NCBI RefSeq assembly: GCF_007003975.1
Contig: NZ_VFTC01000041.1
Coordinates: 1-44,963 of the forward strand
Reading direction: 5' to 3'
Origin: Mesorhizobium sp. WSM4306
Lineage (GTDB): Bacteria > Pseudomonadota > Alphaproteobacteria > Rhizobiales > Rhizobiaceae
DNA: 44,963 nt
Below, one piece after another: positions 1-8,088 of this stretch. A program made the translations under genes and the position numbers. The notes below the pieces were generated by a model, which saw only the letters and a list, made by a program, of their open reading frames with translations, was not told the DNA's origin and did no database searches. How positions within the stretch are numbered: position 1 is the stretch's first letter; each line of letters starts with the position of its first letter.

Positions 1-58
1 CCCCCCGGCGCTTGGGCCCGCGCGCCGCCGAGATTTCGAACCGATAGCGGTCTGGGTT

Positions 59-1099
59 TTAGTTGCAGGCTGCAACGCTGCCGGCAGTGACGCCGGCGCA
101 GACTTCGTCCTTCTTGATCCAGCCGGCGTCGATGACGACGTTGAGGTTGTCCTTGGTGATGGCAACCGGGGTCAGGAACAGCGACTTGACGGTGTTGCCG
201 CCGGGCGTCGTGAAGTCCTTGGCGCCGGCAATGTCGGCCGTCTTCTTGCCGTCGGCCAGCTGCGAAGCGATCTCGGCGGCGTTCTTGCCGAGTTCGCGCG
301 CGTCCTTCCACACCGACACGGTCTGCGTGCCGAGCGCGATGCGGTTCAGCGCGGCATGGTCGCCGTCCTGGCCCGAGACCGGAACCGTTCCGGCCAGACC
401 CTGCGCCGTCAGCGCCGCGACGACGCCGCCGGCGGTGCCGTCATTGGCCGCAACCACCGCATCGACCTTGTTGTCGTTGGCGGTCAGGAACTGTTCCATG
501 TTCTTCTGGGCGTTGGCGGGCAGCCAGCCATCCGTGTAAGCCTCGCCGACATTCTTGATCTTGCCCGAGTCGATAGCTTCCTTCAGCACTTCCATCGAGC
601 CGGCGAACAGGAAATCGGCATTCGGATCGGCACCCGAGCCCTTGATGAAGACGTAGTTGCCTTCCGGCTTGGCCTTGAACACTTCGCGGGCCTGCATGCG
701 GCCGACTTCCTTGTTGTCGAAGGTCAGATAGAAGACGTCCTTGTTCTCGATCAGGCGGTCATAGCCGACGACCGGAATGCCTTCGTCCAGCGCCTTCTGC
801 ACCGCCGGGCCGATGGCCGAGGCGTCCTGCGCCAGGATGATGAGCGAATTGGCGCCCTGCGAGATCAGGCTTTCGACGTCGGTCAACTGCTTGCCGGGAT
901 TGGACTGCGCGTCGGCGGAAATGTACTTGTCGCCGGCCGCCTCGATCGCCGCCTTCATCGCCGCTTCGTCGGTCTTCCAGCGCTCTTCCTGGAAATTCGA
1001 CCACGACACGCCGATGACCTTGTCCTTCGCCTGCGCGACCGACACCAGCGTCAGCGACATGGCGACACCCGCCAGCATGGCGGCTGCAAATCTGTTCAT
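59..1099 (-). CDS. xylF: D-xylose ABC transporter periplasmic binding protein
   Basis: A 346-residue protein that resembles E. coli XylF along its whole length. It should bind D-xylose in the periplasm and deliver it to an XylGH-type ABC permease. The start chosen is the ATG at 1099, just after a GGAGG site; the open frame extends further upstream, but that part is not protein-like. The N-terminus is a Sec signal peptide ending near AQA. The mature part has the type 1 sugar-binding fold, with ERW near the start, the YDR motif, DGWLPANA, AANDGTAGG and SGQDGD, all typical of XylF and in the expected order. Downstream genes (expected xylG and xylH) lie beyond the left edge. It is divergent from a ROK repressor gene, and two operator-like palindromes lie in between, so induction by xylose through that repressor is likely. 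Confidence 0.93.
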   Translation of the reverse strand: MNRFAAAMLAGVAMSLTLVSVAQAKDKVIGVSWSNFQEERWKTDEAAMKAAIEAAGDKYISADAQSNPGKQLTDVESLISQGANSLIILAQDASAIGPAVQKALDEGIPVVGYDRLIENKDVFYLTFDNKEVGRMQAREVFKAKPEGNYVFIKGSGADPNADFLFAGSMEVLKEAIDSGKIKNVGEAYTDGWLPANAQKNMEQFLTANDNKVDAVVAANDGTAGGVVAALTAQGLAGTVPVSGQDGDHAALNRIALGTQTVSVWKDARELGKNAAEIASQLADGKKTADIAGAKDFTTPGGNTVKSLFLTPVAITKDNLNVVIDAGWIKKDEVCAGVTAGSVAACN

Positions 1100-1164
1100 G
1101 ATAATCCTCCCTGCGCCGCGCGCGGCGCGACAAAACTGGCCCGAAGGCCGGCACACAGAGGCTC

Positions 1165-1189
1165 TATTTTTTCGAGCCTCGAAAAAATA
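1165..1189. promoter_or_regulatory. Operator-like palindrome 1 in the xylF/ROK intergenic region
   Basis: Half-site TATTTTTTCGAG (1165-1176), one central C, then its exact reverse complement CTCGAAAAAATA (1178-1189). It lies 66 bp upstream of the xylF start. The AT-rich arms with a CGAG/CTCG core suit a sugar-responsive ROK repressor, which would be the product of the divergent gene. That assignment is inferred from position. Confidence 0.7.
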
Positions 1190-1248
1190 CTGGTCCAACG
1201 GCGAGGCGCTGTCAACATCGATTCTGATGGAATCTGATGGCCTCCGTG

Positions 1249-1273
1249 AATTTTTTCGAGACTCGCAATAAAC
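1249..1273. promoter_or_regulatory. Operator-like palindrome 2, same core as site 1
   Basis: This site has the left arm ATTTTTTCGAG (1250-1260), one central base, and a partly degenerate right arm beginning CTCG (1262-1265). The left arm matches site 1 exactly. The centres of the two sites (1177 and 1261) are 84 bp apart, eight turns of B-DNA, which would allow looping between two bound repressors. Confidence 0.6.
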
Positions 1274-1364
1274 AATGACAGCGCGGCCTGCTTCTGCCAA
1301 TATTTGGCTGGTACCACCAAATGCCTCCACTATCATGAGGCGCGAGGAGGACCGGGAGGAAAAA

Positions 1365-2606
1365 ATGTCGGTTGGAATCCGCCACGACGATCTGCGCCGT
1401 CGCAACCGTGCGATGGTGATTTCGGCCGTGCGCCGGGCAGGCCAACCGTCACGGACCGAGATTGCGGCGACCACCGGCCTCAGCCATTCGACCATATCGG
1501 CGATCTCGTCTGATCTGATTCAAGAAGGCATCCTGGCCGAGAGCAAGCCTGGCGAGACCGGTGCGCTGAAACGCGGCCGGCCGCAGGTTGGCCTTGCGCT
1601 CAACCCGGAAGCCGCCGCGGTGATGACTGTGGTGCTGTCGCTGAATTTCCTCTCCGTCACTGTCATCGACTATGCCGGCCATGTGGTCGCCGAGGAGCAG
1701 CGCCGGCTGGATACACTGACCATGCCGCGCGACAAGCTGATCGGCGAATGCACGGCAATCGTGCGGCGGCGGCTCGAGGATCCCGACCTCGATGTTCAGA
1801 GCATCGCCCGCATTGCCATGGGCATCCAGGGCATCACCGATTCGCAGGCGCGCGCCATGCTGTGGTCGCCCATCACGCCGCTGACCGACATTGCCTTCGC
1901 CGACATACTGGAAGCGGAATTCGGCATTCCGGCCACGATGGAAAACGATTGCAACATGATGGCGGTGGCGCTGCAATGGCGCCAGCCTGAGCGCTATCGC
2001 GACGATTTCATCGCCATCCTGCTCTCGCACGGCATCGGCATGGGGCTGGTCCTGAAGGGCGAATTGTTTACCGGCACCCATTCGTCGGGCGGCGAGTTCG
2101 GCCACATGATCCACCGGCCCGGCGGCGCGCTCTGCCGTTGCGGGCGGCGCGGCTGCGTCGAGGCCTATGCCGGCAACTACGCCATCTGGCGCAGCGCCAA
2201 AATGATGAGCGAGGATGCCGAACCGGTCGATGTCGGCGACGCCGACATGCGGGCGCTCGCCGCGCGTGCCCGCGAGACCGATGGCCCCGAGCGCGAAGCC
2301 TATCGCAAGGCCGGCGAGGCGCTTGGCTTCGGCCTCGGCAGCCTGTTTGCGCTGATCGATCCAGCACCTGTCGCCATGGTCGGAGTCAGCGCCGCCGCGT
2401 TCGATCTGATCGAGCCGGCATTGCGCGAAGCGATTGCCCAGACCGCCGGCGGCCAGCACTCGAAATCGATCTCCTTCGACACCGAGCCCAACGAACTGCC
2501 GCTGATCCGCGAAGGCTGCGCCATGCGCGCGCTCGGCTTCGTTGACCAGGAGATTTTCGCAGCGGGCGCGCAGGCAAGAACGGGTGCCGGAAAGAACGTA
2601 GCGTGA
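1365..2606 (+). CDS. ROK-family transcriptional repressor, xylose type
   Basis: A 413-residue regulator of the ROK family (repressor, ORF, kinase), probably the xylose repressor (XylR or NagC type). The N-terminal 70 residues hold a winged helix-turn-helix (PSRTEIAATTGLSHSTIS). The remainder is the sugar-kinase-like ROK domain, with the END..NMMA segment, GIGMGLV, and the zinc motif CRCGRRGCVE. The start is the ATG at 1365, preceded by GGGAGG; the open frame continues upstream to 1275 but lacks a ribosome site there. It diverges from xylF across 265 bp containing two like palindromes, which it probably binds. The sugar ligand is inferred from the neighbour; other monosaccharides are possible. 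Confidence 0.88.
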   Translation: MSVGIRHDDLRRRNRAMVISAVRRAGQPSRTEIAATTGLSHSTISAISSDLIQEGILAESKPGETGALKRGRPQVGLALNPEAAAVMTVVLSLNFLSVTVIDYAGHVVAEEQRRLDTLTMPRDKLIGECTAIVRRRLEDPDLDVQSIARIAMGIQGITDSQARAMLWSPITPLTDIAFADILEAEFGIPATMENDCNMMAVALQWRQPERYRDDFIAILLSHGIGMGLVLKGELFTGTHSSGGEFGHMIHRPGGALCRCGRRGCVEAYAGNYAIWRSAKMMSEDAEPVDVGDADMRALAARARETDGPEREAYRKAGEALGFGLGSLFALIDPAPVAMVGVSAAAFDLIEPALREAIAQTAGGQHSKSISFDTEPNELPLIREGCAMRALGFVDQEIFAAGAQARTGAGKNVA

Positions 2607-2621
2607 GACCGCTTTTGACGT

Positions 2622-2652
2622 GACGCCTGGTTTGAAGACCAGTGCAGGCGTC
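2622..2652 (+). terminator. Possible terminator hairpin after the ROK gene
   Basis: GACGCC (2622-2627) pairs with GGCGTC (2647-2652), and an inner CTGGT/ACCAG stem closes a short loop. It starts 16 bp after the stop codon. There is no T-run, so it is either a weak terminator or a 3' stabilising hairpin. Confidence 0.4.
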
Positions 2653-2680
2653 GGAGATTAGCGAAAGGGCTCCGCGACGT

Positions 2681-2861
2681 CGTCATCCCAGGGCGAAGCA
2701 GGAGCGAAGCTCCGTCGCGAAGACCCTGGGATCCATTCCGTGACTCTCATCGTAAGTGCAACGGAGCAGAATTCTGCACCGCGGCAACGCATCGATGTCG
2801 CGGCATGGATCCTCGGGTCTGCGCTGCGTCGCTGCGCTCCTTGCTCCGCCCGTGGATGACG
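2681..2861. repeat. Intergenic repeat with short inverted ends
   Basis: A non-coding block of about 180 bp between the convergent ROK and phoB genes. It starts with CGTCATCC and ends with the exact inverse GGATGACG. Inside are GC-rich short inverted pieces such as CCAGGG/CCCTGG. I recognise this as a type of dispersed intergenic repeat common in Mesorhizobium genomes, but no second copy lies in this window. It has no coding potential. The remaining 65 bp up to phoB show nothing. Confidence 0.55.
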
Positions 2862-2925
2862 AAGTTTCGGCCACTCACCAGCGAGATGCTGAAGTGCCGA
2901 GCGCCAGAACTTCAGCGCCCTGAGC

Positions 2926-3615
2926 TTAATCTTCCCTGATCGCGTATCCCGCCCCACGGATGGTGCGGATGACATCGGGCATGCGGCCATTGTTGACCGC
3001 CTTGCGCAGCCGGCCGACATGCACGTCGACCGTGCGCTCGTCGATATAGATCGTCTCGCCCCAGACATTGTCGAGCAATTGGCTGCGCGAGAACACCCGG
3101 CCGGGATGGCGCATCATGAATTCGAGCAGGCGGAACTCGGTAGGCCCGAGCCGGATCTCGCTCTTCTTGCGGTAGACGCGGTGCGACTCGCGGTCGAGCA
3201 CGATGTCGCCGACCTTGAGCACGCTGGACAGCACTTCCGGCTTGGCGCGGCGCAGCAGCGCTTTCACGCGCGCCATGAATTCCGGTGTCGAGAACGGCTT
3301 GACCAGATAGTCGTCGGCGCCGGTCGACAGGCCGCGCACGCGGTCGCTCTCCTCGCCACGCGCGGTCAGCATGATGATCGGCAGCCGTTCGGTTTCGGGA
3401 CGCATGCGCAGCCGGCGGCAGAGCTCGATGCCGGACACCGCCGGCACCATCCAGTCGAGCACCAGAAGGTCGGGCACATTTTCCTGCAGCCGGATTTCGG
3501 CCTCGTCGCCGCGCGTCACCACCTCGACCTGGTAGCCTTCGGATTCGAGGTTGTAGCGGAGAAGCACGCCCAGCGGCTCCTCGTCCTCCACGACCATGAT
3601 GCGTGGCGCGATCAT
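2926..3615 (-). CDS. phoB: Phosphate regulon response regulator PhoB
   Basis: A 229-residue OmpR/PhoB-type response regulator. Residues 1-120 form the receiver domain: acidic pocket EDEE near residue 10, phospho-acceptor Asp54 in LVLDWMVP, conserved Thr in MLTARGEE, and Lys in YLVKPFS. Residues 130-229 form the winged-helix DNA-binding domain, with ERTVDVHVGRLRKA and the C-terminal IRGAGY. I prefer the ATG at 3615, which sits a normal distance after AAGGGTG; a TTG six bases earlier is possible. It is last in the pst operon, 16 bp after phoU. It should activate genes with Pho boxes, including the one at 9196-9224 in front of pstS, giving positive autoregulation. Confidence 0.95.
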   Translation of the reverse strand: MIAPRIMVVEDEEPLGVLLRYNLESEGYQVEVVTRGDEAEIRLQENVPDLLVLDWMVPAVSGIELCRRLRMRPETERLPIIMLTARGEESDRVRGLSTGADDYLVKPFSTPEFMARVKALLRRAKPEVLSSVLKVGDIVLDRESHRVYRKKSEIRLGPTEFRLLEFMMRHPGRVFSRSQLLDNVWGETIYIDERTVDVHVGRLRKAVNNGRMPDVIRTIRGAGYAIRED

Positions 3616-3631
3616 CAGCAATTCACCCTTG

Positions 3632-4336
3632 TCAGGCCGACGTGGCCATCGCCGTCTCGTCCTGTTTCGGGCGATTGGCGGGCAATTGCTGGCCGGTCAG
3701 CACATAATACGCATTTTCAGCGATGTTGGTGACATGATCGCCGATGCGCTCCAGATTCTTGGCGCAGAAAAGGAGATGCGTGCAGGCGGTGATGTTGCGC
3801 GGGTCTTCCATCATGTAGGTCAAGAGCTCACGAAACACCGACGTGTATTTGACGTCGATGCGCTCGTCGTCATTCCGGAGCTTCGCGAGCGCTGCGGCAT
3901 CGGCGGCGGCATACTCCTCGACAACGCCCTGCACCTGGATCAGCACGAGCTGCGCCATGGCGTCGATGGAATGCGACAGGTCGCGCGGCGTGACGCTGAG
4001 GCCCACGGTGCCGACGCGCTTGGCGATGTTCTTGGCAAGGTCGCCGATGCGCTCGAGGTCGCCGGCCATGCGGATCGAACCGACCACGGCCCGCAGATCG
4101 TTGGCCATCGGCTGGCGCTTGGCGATGAGCGTGATGGCGCGATCGTCGAGTTCCCGCTGGCGCGCGTCCATGATGGTGTCGTCGGAAACGACACGCTGCG
4201 CCAGCGCATTATCCGATGTGAGCAGCGCCTTGGTCGAGCCGCTGACCATCGAGCCGGCCAGATCGCCCATGTCGCGGATCAGCTTGCTGATCTGCCCCAG
4301 CTCTTCATCGAAGGAGGCGACGGTATGTTCACCCAT
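3632..4336 (-). CDS. phoU: Phosphate signalling protein PhoU
   Basis: A 234-residue cytoplasmic helical protein made of two PhoU three-helix repeats. Each repeat carries the family metal-binding motif: GDLERIGDLAKNIAKR in the first half and KNLERIGDHVTNIAE in the second. PhoU links the Pst transporter to the PhoR/PhoB pathway and restrains phosphate uptake when phosphate is plentiful. The start is the ATG at 4336; the open frame runs further upstream into pstB-overlapping sequence that is not protein-like. It lies between pstB (41 bp gap) and phoB (16 bp gap), the normal order in rhizobia. Confidence 0.95.
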   Translation of the reverse strand: MGEHTVASFDEELGQISKLIRDMGDLAGSMVSGSTKALLTSDNALAQRVVSDDTIMDARQRELDDRAITLIAKRQPMANDLRAVVGSIRMAGDLERIGDLAKNIAKRVGTVGLSVTPRDLSHSIDAMAQLVLIQVQGVVEEYAAADAAALAKLRNDDERIDVKYTSVFRELLTYMMEDPRNITACTHLLFCAKNLERIGDHVTNIAENAYYVLTGQQLPANRPKQDETAMATSA

Positions 4337-4377
4337 GATCGTGGTCCTCGTGCCTGAAAATTCAACCGCTGGACGGC

Positions 4378-5202
4378 TCAGCCGAAGCGGCCGGTAATGT
4401 AGTCCTGGGTGCGCTTGTCGTCGGGGTTGGTGAACATCTTGTCGGTGGCGCCCTCCTCGACGAGGTAGCCCAGATGGAACATCGCCGTGCGCTGCGAGAC
4501 GCGCGCCGCCTGCTGCATCGAGTGCGTGACGATGACGATCGTGTAATTCTGGCGCAGCTCGTCGATCAGCTCCTCGACGCGTGCGGTGGCGATCGGGTCG
4601 AGCGCCGAGCAGGGCTCGTCCATCAGGATCACTTCCGGCGACACCGCAATGGCGCGCGCGATACACAGGCGCTGCTGCTGGCCGCCGGACAGTCCGGTGC
4701 CGGGCTCCTGCAGGCGGTCCTTGACCTCGTTCCAGATCGCCGCCTTCTTCAAGCTCGACTCGACGATCTGGTCCATGTCGGACTTGCGCTTGGCCAGCCC
4801 ATGGATGCGCGGGCCGTAGGCAACGTTCTCGTAGATCGACTTCGGGAACGGATTGGGCTTCTGGAACACCATCCCGACGCGGGCGCGCAGTTCGACGACG
4901 TCGATGTTCTTGTCGTAGATGTCGTCCTCGTCGAGCGTGATCTTGCCGGTCACCCTCGCCGAATCGATGGTGTCGTTCATGCGGTTGAGGCAGCGCAGGA
5001 AGGTCGACTTGCCGCAGCCCGAAGGACCAATCAGCGCAGTCACCTGGTTCTGGCGGACGTCGAGATTGACGTCGAACAGCGCCTGCTTCTCGCCGTAGAA
5101 CACGCCGACCTTGTCGCCGCGCATCTTGATGACTTCGTTCGACTTGGCGTTCATTTTGTCGCCCACTGCGTTTTCAAGGGTCTGTTCGGTCATGATGTTC
5201 AT
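4378..5202 (-). CDS. pstB: Phosphate ABC transporter ATP-binding protein
   Basis: The 274-residue ATPase of the high-affinity phosphate importer PstSCAB. It shows the Walker A motif GPSGCGKST (about residues 59-67), the Q-loop VGMVFQKPNPFP typical of PstB, the signature LSGGQQQR, Walker B VILMDEP and the H-loop His in VTHSMQQA. I take the ATG at 5202; a second ATG three codons later would also work. Seventeen bases separate it from pstA, so the two are translated from one message. The N-terminal 25 residues before the ABC core are longer than in E. coli PstB, which is common in rhizobia. Confidence 0.96.
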   Translation of the reverse strand: MNIMTEQTLENAVGDKMNAKSNEVIKMRGDKVGVFYGEKQALFDVNLDVRQNQVTALIGPSGCGKSTFLRCLNRMNDTIDSARVTGKITLDEDDIYDKNIDVVELRARVGMVFQKPNPFPKSIYENVAYGPRIHGLAKRKSDMDQIVESSLKKAAIWNEVKDRLQEPGTGLSGGQQQRLCIARAIAVSPEVILMDEPCSALDPIATARVEELIDELRQNYTIVIVTHSMQQAARVSQRTAMFHLGYLVEEGATDKMFTNPDDKRTQDYITGRFG

Positions 5203-5219
5203 ACCAAATTGCCTTTTTT

Positions 5220-6536
5220 CTACCAGCGCCGCTCGAACCGGCGCCGAAGCACGATCGCGGTGATGTTCATGGCCATTAGGAAAATCAGAAGGACGATGAT
5301 GGCGCCCGACATACGCTCGACAAAGGCTCGTTCGGCTTCGTTCGACCACAAATAAATCTGCACCGGCAGCGCCGTCGCCGGATCGAAGGGCGTCGCCGGA
5401 TAGTCGGCGACGAAGGCGACCATGCCGATCAGGAGCAGGGGTGCCGTTTCGCCGAGCGCGCGCGCCAAGCCGATGATGGTGCCAGTGAGGATGCCGGGGG
5501 CGGCAAGCGGCAGGATATGCTGGAACACCATCTGCATCTTCGAGGCGCCAAGCCCAAGCGCTGCCGAGCGGATCGACGGCGGCACGGCGGCAAGCGCGGC
5601 GCGCGTGGCAATGATGATTGTCGGCAGGGTCATCAGCGTCAGCACCAGGCCGCCGACGAAAGCGGCCGAGCGCGGCATGCCGAGGAAGTTGATGAACACG
5701 GCAAGGCCGAGCAGGCCGAAGACGATCGACGGCACCGCCGCCAGATTGTTGATGTTGACTTCGATCAGATCTGTGAAGCGGTTCTTCTTGGCGAACTCCT
5801 CCAGATAGATGGAGGCGGCGACACCGATCGGCAGCGCCAAAAGGAGAACGATTATCATCATGTAGAACGAACCGATAATCGCCACGCCCATGCCCGACGT
5901 TTCCGGGCGGCTGGAGGCGCCATAGCTGAACAGGCCGGTGTTGAAATGCTCGTCCATCACGCCGTCCGCCCTAAGTTTGTTCATCCAGTCGATCTGCTGG
6001 TTGGACACCTTGCGCCGCCCTTCATCGACGCTGAGGTCGATCTGGCCCTTGAAGGCTGAGTCGAGATTGGCGGCGGCCAGGATGTTGACGTCGCGCGTGG
6101 TGCCGATTACCGACGGATCGGCGGTAACGATGTCGCGCAGTTGCACGCGGGCGCCTTCCGACAGGAAGCCCTTGAGCTTCAGCATCATCGGCTTGTTGGC
6201 GGGATCGATGCCGAGCTTGGTCACCAGCGCGTTTTCGGCAAGCTTGGGATAATTCGCCTTGATCAGCACGCTCGAATCGGTGGCGCGCTTGCCGGAGGGA
6301 TCGATCACCTTCTCGTCGAAGGTTATCGGCAGCGTCACCGTCGTCTGCCAGAAGGCGGTGTAGCCCTTCGCGACGATGGTGATCAGCATGATGGCCAGGA
6401 AGGCCAGGCCGACCGAGATCGCAATCACACCGTAGATGCGGAACCGGCGTTCGGCGGCATAGCGCGCCTTCAGCCCGATGTCGCGGCGCGGACGCGCGAC
6501 GGTGCCCGCCATCGTGTCCAGGGGAATGTCGGTCAT
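5220..6536 (-). CDS. pstA: Phosphate ABC transporter permease PstA
   Basis: The 438-residue inner-membrane permease subunit of the phosphate importer. Residues 1-180 are an N-terminal extension with one membrane helix near residue 40 and a large periplasmic part (DUF3333 type), usual in alphaproteobacteria and absent in E. coli. Residues 210-430 form the six-helix permease core, with the EAA-type loop around RSAALGLGASKMQMVFQHIL and the conserved GLARALGETAPLL. The start ATG at 6536 overlaps the pstC stop by four bases (ATGA), indicating translational coupling. Confidence 0.95.
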   Translation of the reverse strand: MTDIPLDTMAGTVARPRRDIGLKARYAAERRFRIYGVIAISVGLAFLAIMLITIVAKGYTAFWQTTVTLPITFDEKVIDPSGKRATDSSVLIKANYPKLAENALVTKLGIDPANKPMMLKLKGFLSEGARVQLRDIVTADPSVIGTTRDVNILAAANLDSAFKGQIDLSVDEGRRKVSNQQIDWMNKLRADGVMDEHFNTGLFSYGASSRPETSGMGVAIIGSFYMMIIVLLLALPIGVAASIYLEEFAKKNRFTDLIEVNINNLAAVPSIVFGLLGLAVFINFLGMPRSAAFVGGLVLTLMTLPTIIIATRAALAAVPPSIRSAALGLGASKMQMVFQHILPLAAPGILTGTIIGLARALGETAPLLLIGMVAFVADYPATPFDPATALPVQIYLWSNEAERAFVERMSGAIIVLLIFLMAMNITAIVLRRRFERRW

Positions 6537-7993
6537 TCGTACTGCTCCCGGTACTTGCGCACGATGTAGAGGGCGACGATGTTCATCACCAGCGTCAGCG
6601 CGAACAGCGTCAGGCCGAGCGCGAAGGCGACCAGCGTCTGCGGCGAGTTGAACTCGAGGTCGCCGGTCAACTGGTTGACGATCTTGACGGTGATGGTCGT
6701 CATCGCCTCGAATGGATTGGCGGTGAGATTGGCGGCAACGCCGGCCGCCAGCACGACGATCATCGTCTCGCCGATGGCGCGCGACGCCGTCAACAGGATG
6801 GCGCCGACGATGCCGGGAAGTGCGGCCGGCAGGATCACCCGCTTGATCGTCTCGGAGCGCGTGGCACCTAGGCCCAGCGAGCCGTCACGCATGGCGCGCG
6901 GCACCGCGGTGATGATGTCGTCGGACAGCGACGACACGACCGGGATCAGCATGACGCCCATCACCAGCCCGGCTGTGAAGATGCTCTGGCCCTGGATGAA
7001 GGGCGAACCGCCAGTGAGTGCAGCCGACAGGTCGCGCAGGAACGGTCCGAGCGTGACCACGGCGAAGATGCCGTAGACGATGGTCGGGATGCCGGCCAGC
7101 AGTTCCAGCGCCGGCTTGACCACCGAGCGCACGCTGCGCGAGGCATATTCGGACATGTAGACCGCCGACATCAGCCCGACCGGAACGGCCACCACCAGGG
7201 CGACGGCGGCAATGTAGAGCGTGCCGGCGAGAAGCGGGATGAGGCCGAACTGGCCCTGGCTGCCGCCGGAGCCGGCGGCGGCGAAACGCGGATCCCACAC
7301 GGTGCCGAAGAAGAAGCTCATCGGCGACACGCTTTCGAAGAAGGTGATGGTCTGGAACAGCATCGACAGCACGATGCCGACCGTGGTCAGGATGGCGATG
7401 GTCGACGCAGCGAGCAGCCCCCACAGCATCAGCCTCTCGACATTGTTGCGCGCCCTGGCGCGCGGCGCGATCTGCCTCAGCGCATAGAAGGCGCCGGCGA
7501 CCGACAAGGCGAAGGTGACGACGGCGCCGAACAGGCCGAGCCTGTCCTGGACCGAGTTCGCATCGACGGCGATCGGGATCATGTAATCCTGCGTGTCGCT
7601 GGCCAGCGCCACGCCCTTGGCGATGAGCAACGGCTGCAACTCAGCGAACGTGGCGGGAAGCGGCGTGCCGGCATCGAGCCGGCGCAGGCCCTTGGCGAGG
7701 CTCTTCACCAGGCTGGCGTCGAGCGCTTCGCTGGCGACCTTGGAGTCGACAGTGCGCTCGGGCAGGGCGGCGTGAATGTGCCGATCGAGATAGAAGGACG
7801 AGCCGATGTCCCAGACGGCGAGCAGCAGGACGGCAGGCAGGACGGCGAGCAGAAAGGCCCACCAGCCATGATAGTGGGCACGCGAATGCGGCTTGACCTT
7901 GCCGGTATCCTGCGCCGCGGCGCGCTGACGGCCGATCACAAAGGCGACCACGCCGATGGCAATGACTATGGCGAGTACGAGCAAGGACGACAT
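6533..7993 (-). CDS. pstC: Phosphate ABC transporter permease PstC
   Basis: The 486-residue partner permease of PstA. A first membrane helix starts at the N-terminus (SSLLVLAIVIAIGVVAFVIG), a second follows near residue 55, then comes an extended periplasmic section, and the core of six helices fills the C-terminal 300 residues. The core has the EAA-loop sequence GSLGLGATRSETIKRVILPAA and SRAIGETM. I chose the ATG at 7993, preceded by TGGGGTGG; the frame is open to 8038, but only a TTG is available there. It overlaps pstA by four bases. Upstream, a strong hairpin lies between it and pstS. Confidence 0.94.
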   Translation of the reverse strand: MSSLLVLAIVIAIGVVAFVIGRQRAAAQDTGKVKPHSRAHYHGWWAFLLAVLPAVLLLAVWDIGSSFYLDRHIHAALPERTVDSKVASEALDASLVKSLAKGLRRLDAGTPLPATFAELQPLLIAKGVALASDTQDYMIPIAVDANSVQDRLGLFGAVVTFALSVAGAFYALRQIAPRARARNNVERLMLWGLLAASTIAILTTVGIVLSMLFQTITFFESVSPMSFFFGTVWDPRFAAAGSGGSQGQFGLIPLLAGTLYIAAVALVVAVPVGLMSAVYMSEYASRSVRSVVKPALELLAGIPTIVYGIFAVVTLGPFLRDLSAALTGGSPFIQGQSIFTAGLVMGVMLIPVVSSLSDDIITAVPRAMRDGSLGLGATRSETIKRVILPAALPGIVGAILLTASRAIGETMIVVLAAGVAANLTANPFEAMTTITVKIVNQLTGDLEFNSPQTLVAFALGLTLFALTLVMNIVALYIVRKYREQYE

Positions 7994-8046
7994 CACCCAC
8001 CCCAGGGAAAATTCAGATCGCCGCCGCCGTTGCGGCAAGCAGCGAA

Positions 8047-8077
8047 ATCAGGGCGCGGATTTGATCCGCGCCCTGAT
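8047..8077 (-). other. Stem-loop between pstS and pstC
   Basis: ATCAGGGCGCGGAT (8047-8060) and its exact inverse ATCCGCGCCCTGAT (8064-8077) form a 14-bp stem with a three-base loop, 11 bases after the pstS stop. There is no T-run. Such hairpins often protect the 3' end of the binding-protein part of an ABC transporter message, so that more binding protein than permease is made. That role is inferred here. Confidence 0.75.
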
Positions 8078-8088
8078 CCAGTCGTTGA

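Noticed and set aside
1303..1322. TGGTACCA palindrome near the ROK start as a third operator
   Set aside because: The core is only 8 bp and the flanks do not pair well; it is unlike the two TTTTTTCGAG sites.
59..1495. Longer version of xylF starting at 1495
   Set aside because: The extra 132 codons precede the signal peptide, run through the promoter region and cover both operators. The ATG at 1099 has a proper ribosome site.
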